Positions 8,000 to 15,946 of a stretch of DNA of 64,000 nucleotides are shown here, in pieces. The stretch's first letter is position 1, and each line of letters begins with the position of its first letter. The notes below the pieces were generated by a model, which was not told where the DNA came from, did no database searches, and saw only the letters and a program-made list of their open reading frames with translations. The stretch covers positions 434,001 through 498,000 of the forward strand of contig NZ_VJWE01000012.1 of the NCBI RefSeq assembly GCF_007993815.1, read 5' to 3'. A program made the translations under genes and the position numbers. This DNA is from Acidovorax delafieldii. Lineage in GTDB: Bacteria > Pseudomonadota > Gammaproteobacteria > Burkholderiales > Burkholderiaceae_C.

Positions 8000-9556
8000 T
8001 CACGCAGCCTTGGGGCTGGAGGACCGCTTGGCGGCTGGCTTGCCCAAAGCTCCAGCAGCGGCCGTCCTGGTCACGGAGCGTGACACGGACTTGGGTGCCT
8101 TGGCTTGTCGGACCCGCGACCTGGACTGCTCCAGCACATAGTGCACCAGCAGGCCGACCGGGCGTCCTGTGGAACCCTTGGCCGCGCCTCCCTTCCAAGC
8201 AGTGCCCGCAATGTCCAGGTGAGCCCAGGGCATGTCGCCGACGAACTTCTGCAAGAACTTGGCAGCGGTAATGGAGCCACCCGCACGCCCCGCCACGTTG
8301 CCCATATCGGCAAAGTTGGTCTTGAGGCCGTCTGCGTAGTCATCGTCCAGCGGCATGCGCCAGCAGAGGTCTTGCGCGGCCTCACCAGCTGCCTGCAAGG
8401 ACTCCGCCAGACCGTCGTTATTGGCAAACAAACCACTGCGTACGCCTCCCAAGGCGATCACGCAGGCGCCGGTCAGCGTCGCAATGTCTACCACGGCAGC
8501 AGGCTTGAATCGCGCTGCATAGGTCAACGCATCACACAACACCAGGCGCCCCTCCGCATCGGTGTTCAAAATCTCGATGGTCTGGCCGCTCATGCTGGTG
8601 ACCACATCGCCCGGCTTGACGGCGCGCCCGTCCGGCATGTTTTCGCAGGCGGGGATCAGGCCCACCACATTGATGGCAGGCTGCAGTTCGCCCAGCGCGC
8701 GGAAGGTTCCCAGCACGCTGGCAGCGCCGCACATGTCGAATTTCATCTCGTCCATCTCGGGCGCGGGCTTGATCGAGATGCCGCCGGTGTCAAAGGTGAT
8801 GCCCTTGCCCACCAGCACGATGGGCGCCTGGTCCTTGGCAGCGCCGTTGTAGCGCAGCTCGATGAAACGCAGGGGCTCTTCAGAGCCCTTTGCCACAGCC
8901 ATGAAGGCGCCCATGCCCAGACGCGCCACCTCTGCCGGGCCATGGACCTTGCACTGGATGCGTGGCAGCTTGGCCAGGGTTTTGGCCGCATCCGCCAGCA
9001 GGCTGGGGGTGGCATGGTTGGCTGGGCGATTGCCCCACTCCCTCGCAAACTCCACACCAGCGACCAGGGCGACCCCGCTGTCAAACCCGTCACGCGCACC
9101 GGTGGCATCGGGCACACCCACCACACAGCGGCTCAGGCTGCGTGCCTCCACCTTGGTCTTGGTGGTGGTGTAGACATAGCTCACGTCTGCCACCGCCTGC
9201 ACGGCAGCGCTGACAGACGCCGCCGGGGCTGCGCCGGCAAAACACAGCACCATGCGCTTGGTCTGGGGCGCCTTGATGGCACCACCCAGTGCCTGAAGCG
9301 CCTGGCGCGTTGCGCGCGCCGATCCATCACCCAACCCCACCAGCACCACACGGCGGGCGGCAACGGCAGGCACCTGATACAGCTGCAGGTGTTTGCCCGC
9401 CTTGGTAGTCAGATCTCCGTTCTTGAGTGCCAAGGCCGCCAGGGCAGACAGCGCGTCCTTGCCCGGCTTGAAGCCCTCGGGAAGCAGGACAATCAGCAGG
9501 TCGCATTTCTCCGACGCTGCCGCAGCAAGTTCAAGGGTCTTGAGATCAAAGTTCAT
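8000..9556 (-). CDS. pepA: Leucyl (cytosol) aminopeptidase PepA
   Basis: Two-metal M17 aminopeptidase that removes N-terminal residues. PepA can also bind DNA in enterics. The 518-residue product carries VGKGITFDTGGISIKP (metal and catalytic Lys), the signature NTDAEGRLVLCDALTYA, and GRAGGSITAAKFLQKF near the end. The ATG at 9556 has a GGAAGGA ribosome site; the longer frame to 9595 does not. The last ~40 residues are an extra Arg/Lys/Ser/Ala-rich tail beyond the usual end at GLLVHYVLEQ. It is divergent from lptF, with only 23 bases between the starts, so each promoter must lie inside the other gene. Confidence 0.96.
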   Translation of the reverse strand: MNFDLKTLELAAAASEKCDLLIVLLPEGFKPGKDALSALAALALKNGDLTTKAGKHLQLYQVPAVAARRVVLVGLGDGSARATRQALQALGGAIKAPQTKRMVLCFAGAAPAASVSAAVQAVADVSYVYTTTKTKVEARSLSRCVVGVPDATGARDGFDSGVALVAGVEFAREWGNRPANHATPSLLADAAKTLAKLPRIQCKVHGPAEVARLGMGAFMAVAKGSEEPLRFIELRYNGAAKDQAPIVLVGKGITFDTGGISIKPAPEMDEMKFDMCGAASVLGTFRALGELQPAINVVGLIPACENMPDGRAVKPGDVVTSMSGQTIEILNTDAEGRLVLCDALTYAARFKPAAVVDIATLTGACVIALGGVRSGLFANNDGLAESLQAAGEAAQDLCWRMPLDDDYADGLKTNFADMGNVAGRAGGSITAAKFLQKFVGDMPWAHLDIAGTAWKGGAAKGSTGRPVGLLVHYVLEQSRSRVRQAKAPKSVSRSVTRTAAAGALGKPAAKRSSSPKAA

Positions 9557-9579
9557 AATTGGTGTTTTCCTTCCAGCCA

Positions 9580-10686
9580 ATGTTATTCGATTCATCCATC
9601 CGCAAGGAGCTGGCGCGCAGCTTCGGCGCGACCCTTGTGGTGCTGGTGACCGTGGTCATGACCATGATGCTCATCCGCACGCTGGGCCAGGCCTCCAAGG
9701 GCAGTGTCAGCCCGTCCGACGTGATGCTCGTCATGGGCTTCACCGTCTTGGGGCAATTGCCCACCATTCTCAGCCTCAGTCTGTTCATTGCGGTGGTCGG
9801 CACGCTATCGCGCATGTACCGTGACAGCGAAATGGTGATCTGGTTTGCCAGCGGGCGCGGCCTCATCAGTCTGGTGCGACCCCTGCTGCGCTTTGCGTGG
9901 CCGGTGATGGTGGTGATTGCCGTACTGTCGCTGCTGGTGTGGCCCTGGGCCAACTCACAGATCCAGGAGCTCAAGACCCGCTACGAGCAGCGCAGCGACA
10001 TCGACCGCATTGCACCGGGCGAGTTCCAGGAGTCGTCCAACGGTAGCCGGGTGTTCTTCATCGACAAGGACACCCCCGACACGCAGGCCGCCAACAACGT
10101 CTTCATTGCCGCCAATGACGGCAAACGCGAATCCGTCACTTCCGCCCGCAGCGCTCGGCTGGAGACCCAGGGCGGTGAACGCATGGCCCTGCTGAGCGAC
10201 GGTCAGCGCCTGGAGACCTCGCGGGACAAGCCCGGCGTGAAGATCAGCGAGTTCAGCCTGTACGGCACCCGCGTCGGTAGTGCAGCACCCGGTGCGGCGG
10301 AAGAACTGGCGGTGAAGACACGCACGACCTACGACCTCGTGATGCGGCCGCTGCCGGCCTACCGCGCCGAGCTGGGCTGGCGGCTGGGCCTGGCACTGGC
10401 CGCGCTCAACTTTGTGCTGCTGGGTCTGGCTGTGGCCAGCGTCAACCCACGCGCAGCGCGCAGCACGAGCATGGTGTTTGCGCTGTTTGCCTTCATCGTT
10501 TACTACAACCTCATGACCCTGGGCCAGAGCTGGGTGGGCGCGGACCGGCTGGGCCTGACCAGTTTCATGCTGCTGCTGCACGGCGGCATGCTGACGGCCT
10601 CACTGCTGGTGCTTGCTGTCCGACACAACCACTGGACGATGGGCCGGCTATGGCAGTCCCTGCGCACCGGAGGGCAGTCCGCATGA
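9580..10686 (+). CDS. lptF: LPS export permease LptF
   Basis: Inner-membrane subunit of the LptB2FGC machine that extracts lipopolysaccharide from the inner membrane. 368 residues starting MLFDSSIRKELARSFG. Three N-terminal membrane helices, a periplasmic beta-jellyroll domain (about 125-265) and three C-terminal helices follow the family layout. The stop overlaps the lptG start (ATGA, 10683-10686), consistent with coupled translation. Confidence 0.95.
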   Translation: MLFDSSIRKELARSFGATLVVLVTVVMTMMLIRTLGQASKGSVSPSDVMLVMGFTVLGQLPTILSLSLFIAVVGTLSRMYRDSEMVIWFASGRGLISLVRPLLRFAWPVMVVIAVLSLLVWPWANSQIQELKTRYEQRSDIDRIAPGEFQESSNGSRVFFIDKDTPDTQAANNVFIAANDGKRESVTSARSARLETQGGERMALLSDGQRLETSRDKPGVKISEFSLYGTRVGSAAPGAAEELAVKTRTTYDLVMRPLPAYRAELGWRLGLALAALNFVLLGLAVASVNPRAARSTSMVFALFAFIVYYNLMTLGQSWVGADRLGLTSFMLLLHGGMLTASLLVLAVRHNHWTMGRLWQSLRTGGQSA

Positions 10687-11792
10687 AAACCATCCGCCGC
10701 CTGATCCACCGTGAGGCGCTGGGCGCCGTCACCTTCGTCACTGTGGGCTTTCTGGCCCTGTTCTTCTTTTTTGACCTGGTGGATGAGCTCCGCTGGGTGG
10801 GCCGTGCGGGGGAGGATGGCTACCAGCTATCGCACGCGCTGCTGTTTGTGGTGCTCAGCATTCCCAGCCATCTGTATGAACTGCTGCCCATCACCGTGCT
10901 GATCGGCACCATCTTTGTGATGGCCCGCCTGGCCCAAAGCTCGGAGTTCACCATCATGCGCACCAGCGGCATGGGCCCCTGGCGGGCGCTGCGCACGCTG
11001 CTCACGCTGGGTGGCGTCTTCGTGCTGCTGACCTTTGCGGTCGGTGACTACCTGGCCCCCCTGACGGACCGCACCGCCCAGCTCATCAAGGTGCGCTACC
11101 TAGGGCGGCTGACAGCAGGCGCCACGGGCGCATGGCTCAAGGAGCGGCAGCAAGACCACTCCTTTGCCGTCAATGTGCGCGCGCTCACCCCCAATGGCGG
11201 CATGCTGGACGTGCGCATCTTCGAGTTTGACGACAAGGGCCGCCTGGCGTCGCAGACACGGGCCGCGTCAGGGCAGTTCGGCTCGGATGGAGCGTGGACC
11301 CTGGAGAAGGTGCAGCGCAGTCACTTTGAACAGCAAAGCGACAAGAACGAGGCCCGCGTGGAGCACCTGGAAAGCCCCTCCCTGCAGTGGCCGACCAAGA
11401 TCAGTGCCGACATGGTGGCAGCCTCTTTGCTCAAGCCCGATCGCATGGCCACGCTGGACCTCTTTCAGTTCATTCGGCACCTGAACGCCAACGGCCAGTC
11501 CGCCCAGAAGTACGAGATCGAGTTCTGGCGCAAGGTGTTCTACCCCTTGAGTTGCCTGGTGATGGTGGTGCTGGCGCTGCCTTTTGCGTACCTGCATTTC
11601 CGCTCGGGCGGCATCGCGGGCTACGTGTTCGGCGGCGTGATGGCGGGCATCAGCTTCTTCCTGCTCAACAACGTCTTTGGCTATGCGGGCAACCTGCAAA
11701 ACTGGTCGCCATGGCTGACAGCGGCGGCGCCAGGCCTGATCTACTCCCTGCTCTCGCTGGCGGCCTTTGGCTGGCTGGTGCTGAGACGCTGA
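10683..11792 (+). CDS. lptG: LPS export permease LptG
   Basis: Partner of LptF in the LPS exporter. 369 residues starting MKTIRRLIHREALGAVTFV, with three N-terminal helices, a periplasmic domain and three C-terminal helices. The motif ELLPITVLIGTIFVMARLAQ with SSEFTIMRTSGMGP marks the LptG coupling region that contacts LptB. The start overlaps the lptF stop by four bases. Confidence 0.95.
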   Translation: MKTIRRLIHREALGAVTFVTVGFLALFFFFDLVDELRWVGRAGEDGYQLSHALLFVVLSIPSHLYELLPITVLIGTIFVMARLAQSSEFTIMRTSGMGPWRALRTLLTLGGVFVLLTFAVGDYLAPLTDRTAQLIKVRYLGRLTAGATGAWLKERQQDHSFAVNVRALTPNGGMLDVRIFEFDDKGRLASQTRAASGQFGSDGAWTLEKVQRSHFEQQSDKNEARVEHLESPSLQWPTKISADMVAASLLKPDRMATLDLFQFIRHLNANGQSAQKYEIEFWRKVFYPLSCLVMVVLALPFAYLHFRSGGIAGYVFGGVMAGISFFLLNNVFGYAGNLQNWSPWLTAAAPGLIYSLLSLAAFGWLVLRR

Positions 11793-11814
11793 CACCCTGA
11801 CCTCGCCCCGCCCC

Positions 11815-12186
11815 ATGACCCACGCCATCGTCCTGTTTGCCCACGGGTCCCGAGACCCCCTGTGGCGAGCCCCTATGGAGGCAGTCGCAACGCGCATTGC
11901 GTCCCAAAGTCCGGACCGCCGAGTTATCTGCGCCTATCTGGAACTGTGTGAACCCGCCCTGCCGGACGCCGTCCGGCAATTGGTGGCCGACGGGGCCACC
12001 GCCGTCACGGTGGTTCCGATGTTTCTGGGCACAGGCAAGCATGCCCGGGAGGATTTGCCCCTGCTGGTGCAGGAGCTGCGCACCGCCCACCCCGCCGTGC
12101 AATTCCACGTCCAGGCCGCCATCGGGGAGGATCCACGCATGACGGCCTTGATGGCAGAGATCGCCTGCGAAAGCCCGCCGCTCTGA
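11815..12186 (+). CDS. cbiX: CbiX/SirB-type sirohydrochlorin chelatase
   Basis: Small single-domain chelatase (123 residues) expected to insert Co2+ or Fe2+ into sirohydrochlorin. AHGSRDP at the N-terminus supplies the metal-binding His, and VTVVPMFLGTGKHAREDLP supplies the second His region. At half the size of CbiK it should act as a homodimer. It starts 22 bases after lptG and is followed by cysB; siroheme is the cofactor of sulfite reductase, so the neighbourhood fits iron insertion for siroheme. The metal cannot be told from sequence. Confidence 0.88.
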   Translation: MTHAIVLFAHGSRDPLWRAPMEAVATRIASQSPDRRVICAYLELCEPALPDAVRQLVADGATAVTVVPMFLGTGKHAREDLPLLVQELRTAHPAVQFHVQAAIGEDPRMTALMAEIACESPPL

Positions 12187-12207
12187 AATTTCTGGGGTGC
12201 GGCTCAT

Positions 12208-12250
12208 TCGCTTAGACGATTGCAGCATAATGATGCAATCCTTTAGGCGA
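12208..12250. promoter_or_regulatory. Dyad upstream of cysB
   Basis: Two 17-base arms (12208-12224 and 12234-12250) form an imperfect inverted repeat around a 9-base spacer. Outer TCGC/GCGA and inner GATTGCA/TGCAATC are perfect. The inner ATTGCA-N9-TGCAAT fits the T-N11-A pattern of LysR-type sites. It ends 9 bases before the cysB ATG. Probable autoregulatory operator; the protein that binds is inferred. Confidence 0.55.
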
Positions 12251-12258
12251 TATTCGAT

Positions 12259-13200
12259 ATGAATCTGCACCAATTCCGCTTCGTTCAAGAGGCTGCGCGC
12301 CGCAACCTCAACCTGACCGAGGCCGCCAAGGCGCTGCATACCTCGCAGCCAGGCGTCTCCAAAGCCATCATCGAGCTGGAAGAAGAACTGGGCGTGGACA
12401 TCTTCGCCCGGCACGGCAAACGCCTCAAGCGCATCACCGAGCCCGGCCAGCATGTGCTCAAAAGCATCGAAGTCATCATGCGCGAGGTGGGTAACCTGAA
12501 GCGCATTGGCGAACAGTTCAGCGCGCAAGACAGCGGCACCCTCAGCATCGCCACCACCCACACCCAGGCGCGCTACGTGCTGCCGGTGCCTGTGGCCCGC
12601 CTGCGCGAGGCCTACCCCAAGGTCAACGTGAGCCTGCACCAGGCCACACCGCACGAAGTGGCCCGCATGATCATCGACGAGGTGGCCGAGATCGGCATGG
12701 CCACCGAATCCCTGGCCGATTACCCCGAACTCGTCACCCTGCCCTGCTACGAATGGCAGCACGTGCTGGTGGTGCCCAACGACCACCCTCTGGCGCAAAA
12801 GGAACGCATCGGTCTGGACGACCTCGCGCACGAAGCGCTGATCACCTACCACCCCTCATTCACCGGGCGCGGCAAGATCGACCACGCCTTCGCAGCACGC
12901 AAGCTCACGCCCCGCATCGTGCTCGAAGCCATCGACTCTGACGTGATCAAGACCTATGTGCGCCTGGGCCTGGGCATCGGCATCGTGGCCGAGATGGCCA
13001 TGCGCGACGACCCGGTGGGCGACCTGGCCGTGCGCCCCGTGGGCCACCTGTTCGGCCAGAGCGTGGCCCGCGTGGCCTTCAAGCGCGGCGCCTACCTGCG
13101 CAACTTTGTCTACAAGTTTGCCGAGCTGCTCAGCGACCGCCTGAGCCGCGAGCTGATTGCCCGTGCGATGACGGGCCATGTCAACGACTACGAGCTGTGA
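12259..13200 (+). CDS. cysB: CysB-family LysR-type transcriptional regulator
   Basis: Controls sulfate assimilation genes in response to O-/N-acetylserine. 313 residues. It begins MNLHQFRFVQEAARRNLNLT with the HTH AAKALHTSQPGVSKAIIELE (about 21-40), both characteristic of the CysB subgroup. The effector-domain motif TTHTQARYVLP (about 98-108) is the CysB/Cbl sulfate- and acetylserine-binding loop. A dyad lies just before the start. Cbl is an alternative name, but as the only copy here cysB is likelier. Confidence 0.92.
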   Translation: MNLHQFRFVQEAARRNLNLTEAAKALHTSQPGVSKAIIELEEELGVDIFARHGKRLKRITEPGQHVLKSIEVIMREVGNLKRIGEQFSAQDSGTLSIATTHTQARYVLPVPVARLREAYPKVNVSLHQATPHEVARMIIDEVAEIGMATESLADYPELVTLPCYEWQHVLVVPNDHPLAQKERIGLDDLAHEALITYHPSFTGRGKIDHAFAARKLTPRIVLEAIDSDVIKTYVRLGLGIGIVAEMAMRDDPVGDLAVRPVGHLFGQSVARVAFKRGAYLRNFVYKFAELLSDRLSRELIARAMTGHVNDYEL

Positions 13201-13267
13201 CCTCCGTTCAGCCCGTGAAGCACCCTGAACCCTTCCAGAATTCCCCCGTTTTCCAAGCTGCTGCGCC

Positions 13268-14434
13268 ATGACCTCCACCACCGCCCGCACACCCGCCTTC
13301 CCCAGCAAGCTGCCCAACGTCGGCACCACCATCTTCACCGTGATGTCGGCGCTGGCCACCGAACACAAGGCGGTGAACCTGGGCCAGGGCTTTCCTGACT
13401 TTGAATGCGCGCCCGAGTTGGTGAACGCCGTCACCGCCGCCATGCAAGCCGGCCACAACCAGTACCCGCCAATGACCGGTGTGCCCGCCCTGCGCGAAGC
13501 CGTGGCCCGCAAGATCGAGGCGCTGCACGGGCGCGCCTACAACCCCAACACCGAAATCACCATCACGGCAGGCGCCACGCAGGCCATCATCACTGCCATC
13601 CTGGCCATCGTGCACGCGGACGACGAGGTGATCGTGCTCGACCCGTGCTACGACAGCTATGTGCCGAACATCGAGCTGGCCGGCGGCAAGGCTGTGCGCG
13701 TGCCGCTCACACCCGGCACCTTCCGCCCCGACTTTGCCAAGATCAGCGCGGCCATCACGCCCCGCACTCGCGCCATCCTCATCAACAGCCCGCACAACCC
13801 CAGCGCCACCATCTGGACGGCCGAGGAAATGCGCCAGCTGGAAGACCTGCTCGCCCCCACCGACATCCTGCTCATCAGCGACGAGGTGTACGAACACATG
13901 GTGTTCGACGGTGTCGAGCACCAGAGCGCCGCGCGCTTTCCCGGCCTGGCCGCGCGTGCATTCATCGTGTCGAGCTTTGGCAAGACCTTCCATGTCACCG
14001 GCTGGAAGGTCGGCACCGTGGCCGCCCCTGCCGCACTGACGGCCGAGTTTCGCAAGGTGCACCAGTTCAATGTGTTCACCGTCAACACCCCCGTGCAGCA
14101 CGGCCTGGCCGCCTACCTGCAAGACCCCACGCCCTACCTGCAGCTGCCCGCGTTCTACCAGGCCAAACGCGACCTGTTCCGAGAAGGGCTGGCAGGCTCG
14201 CGCTTCAAGCTGCTGCCCAGCACCGGCAGCTACTTCCAGTGCGTGGACATTTCGGCGATCAGCGATTTGAACGAGGCCGATTTCTGCCAGTGGCTCACCC
14301 GCGAGGTGGGCGTGGCGGCGATTCCGTTGTCGGCGTTTTATGGCGACGGGTTTGACCAGCGTGTGGTGCGGTTCTGCTTCGCCAAGAAGGACGAGACGCT
14401 GCGCGCCGCGCTGGAGCGGCTGCGCAAGCTCTGA
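13268..14434 (+). CDS. Methionine-type PLP aminotransferase (YbdL-like)
   Basis: Fold-type I aminotransferase, 388 residues. The N-terminal PSKLPNVGTTIFTVMSALA and LGQGFPDFECAPEL, the PLP lysine in SSFGKTFHVTGWKVG, NSPHNPSATIW and the C-terminal Arg in VRFCFAKKDETL match the YbdL/methionine aminotransferase and kynurenine aminotransferase group. E. coli YbdL prefers methionine, phenylalanine and histidine, so a role in methionine salvage is plausible beside cysB. Substrate is inferred. Confidence 0.9.
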   Translation: MTSTTARTPAFPSKLPNVGTTIFTVMSALATEHKAVNLGQGFPDFECAPELVNAVTAAMQAGHNQYPPMTGVPALREAVARKIEALHGRAYNPNTEITITAGATQAIITAILAIVHADDEVIVLDPCYDSYVPNIELAGGKAVRVPLTPGTFRPDFAKISAAITPRTRAILINSPHNPSATIWTAEEMRQLEDLLAPTDILLISDEVYEHMVFDGVEHQSAARFPGLAARAFIVSSFGKTFHVTGWKVGTVAAPAALTAEFRKVHQFNVFTVNTPVQHGLAAYLQDPTPYLQLPAFYQAKRDLFREGLAGSRFKLLPSTGSYFQCVDISAISDLNEADFCQWLTREVGVAAIPLSAFYGDGFDQRVVRFCFAKKDETLRAALERLRKL

Positions 14435-14456
14435 TCCGCAGGGCCCTCCAGGGCTC

Positions 14457-15359
14457 TTACTTTGTCTGCCTTGCCAACCACACACCCGCAGCCGCCAGCG
14501 CCATCCCCGCCAGCGCCCAGCCGCTGAGCGTCTCGCCAAACATCGCCCAGGCGATCAGCGCTGTGGTGGGCGGGGTCAGGTAGAACAGGCTGGCCACATT
14601 GACCGCGCCGCCCCGGCGGATGAGCAGGTTCAACAGGCTCACGGCCCCCAGTGAGAGCACCAGCACCAGCCAGCCCAGCGCAAACACAAACTCGCCGGTC
14701 CACGATATGGCCATGGATTCGGTGGCGTAGGCGACGGCGGCCATGGCCACCGCACAGGGCAGGTACTGAATGACCGAGCCCGTGCGCAAATCGAACGAGG
14801 GGCAAAACCGCTTCTGGTACAACGTGCCCGCCGTGATGCCCAGCAGCGCGACCACCGCCGGCAGCAGCATGCCCAGCAAAGCACCCGCCGGCACGGTAGC
14901 CACCTTGCCGGCCACCACCAGCGCCACGCCGGTGAAGCCCAGGGCCAGGCCCGCCCACTGGGCAGGCCGCACCTTCTCGCCCAGCAAAGCCCCGGCCACC
15001 AGGGCTGTCAGCAGCGGCTGCAACCCCACCACCAGCGCTGTAATGCCCGACGGCAGCCCGCGCCCGATGGCCATGAACACCCCGCCCAGGTACACCCCAT
15101 GCACCAGCAGGCCCGACACCCCGATGTGCAGCCAGGCCCTGCCCGACGGCGGCCACGGCGCATGCGCCACGGCGACCACCGCGAGCATGAGCACGATGAC
15201 AATGGCAAACCGCAGCGCCAGAAAGGTCAGTGGCTCCACATAGGGCAGCCCCAGCTTGGCGCCAATAAAGCCGGTGCTCCAGAGCGCCACAAACAGCAGA
15301 GGGACGAGGGAATCGAGCGGACTGGAAGCGCTGGGACGGAGCGGTGTGGCCTGGGTCAT
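14457..15359 (-). CDS. EamA/DMT-family transporter
   Basis: A 300-residue membrane protein with ten hydrophobic segments arranged as two EamA repeats (the second begins near GVALVVAGKVATVP). VALWSTGFIGAKLGLPYVEP in helix 1 is typical of drug/metabolite exporters. The start MTQATPLRPSASSPLDS at 15359 was preferred over a frame opening at 15407 because the extra residues are non-hydrophobic. Converges with the aminotransferase gene 22 bases away. Substrate unknown. Confidence 0.9.
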   Translation of the reverse strand: MTQATPLRPSASSPLDSLVPLLFVALWSTGFIGAKLGLPYVEPLTFLALRFAIVIVLMLAVVAVAHAPWPPSGRAWLHIGVSGLLVHGVYLGGVFMAIGRGLPSGITALVVGLQPLLTALVAGALLGEKVRPAQWAGLALGFTGVALVVAGKVATVPAGALLGMLLPAVVALLGITAGTLYQKRFCPSFDLRTGSVIQYLPCAVAMAAVAYATESMAISWTGEFVFALGWLVLVLSLGAVSLLNLLIRRGGAVNVASLFYLTPPTTALIAWAMFGETLSGWALAGMALAAAGVWLARQTK

Positions 15360-15566
15360 GGAGAACAGAAGCGTGATGCAGGGTGGGGATGATCGCACCT
15401 TGCACACGCCTTTGCTTCAGGCCGATGCGAGCGTTCTCTTATGAACCATTGGGAGAACGGACAGACCTCAAGGTGCGCCACACCTGCCGAGCGTGCTGAC
15501 GCCCGAAACCAGTGCGAGAACCGGCAAACCCGCGCTACAGGCAAAACTTTGAATAGAAACGGTCTG

Positions 15567-15609
15567 TAGCGATTGAATATCATGCGCATACAGCTATAAA
15601 TTCAATAGC
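15567..15609 (+). repeat. AT-rich intergenic repeat, copy 1 (divergent)
   Basis: Contains TAGCGATTGAATATCATGC and then CAGCTATAAATTCAATAGC, matching the family seen nine more times here (AGCGCTAGTG / AT-ATGC / CAGCTAT / ATAGC), with a weaker left end. It lies upstream of kdp. Confidence 0.6.
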
Positions 15610-15746
15610 AAATTGCCATGCATATTTCTGCCAGCCAGGCCTGGCGCCCGCGCATCTTGATGCGATCTTGATACCCCACACCGCACTCTTGCGCCCATCT
15701 TGATGCGGCCGTTCCTAGCATCGGTCCATGTCTCAAGGAGGACGCT
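15610..15746 (+). promoter_or_regulatory. kdp upstream regulatory region
   Basis: The sequence between the repeat and the first kdp ORF holds a perfect 12-bp palindrome GCCAGGCCTGGC (15634-15645) and two identical 12-mers CATCTTGATGCG (15653-15664 and 15696-15707), 43 bases apart, about four helical turns. A third partial copy, ATCTTGAT, is at 15665-15672. Direct repeats on one face of the helix suit a dimeric OmpR-family regulator, so KdpE is the obvious candidate. No -10 could be placed with confidence. Confidence 0.5.
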
Positions 15747-15854
15747 ATGGACTGGATATTGATGGCGGTGGGAGGCCTGCTCTGGCTGGCCGTCTATGGC
15801 TTGGCCAAGGGTTGCGCGCTGCTGCAACGCCAAGCACAAGGGGGACGGTCATGA
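15747..15854 (+). CDS. Small membrane protein encoded before kdpF
   Basis: A 35-residue [23 protein letters not shown] then [15 protein letters not shown]. It has one predicted membrane helix (about 3-22), a positive tail, and AAGGAG 7 bases before its ATG. Its stop overlaps the kdpF start (ATGA, 15851-15854). The good ribosome site, the hydrophobic helix and the coupling argue for translation. Small ORFs of this kind occur before kdpF in other bacteria, but I know no characterised function. Confidence 0.7.
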   Translation: MDWILMAVGGLLWLAVYGLAKGCALLQRQAQGGRS

Positions 15855-15946
15855 CCAGCGGCTGGATGATTCTGGCGGCCGTGCTCGCCGCTGCGCTTTT
15901 GGTGTACTTGGTTGCCGTGTTGCTGCGGCCGGAGGACTTTTCATGA
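15851..15946 (+). CDS. kdpF: K+-transporting ATPase subunit KdpF
   Basis: Single-helix stabilising subunit of the KdpFABC pump. 31 residues; the end [15 protein letters not shown] is diagnostic of KdpF. Its ATG overlaps the stop of the preceding small ORF, and its own stop overlaps the kdpA start (15943-15946), so three ORFs are chained by four-base overlaps. Confidence 0.9.
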   Translation: MTSGWMILAAVLAAALLVYLVAVLLRPEDFS

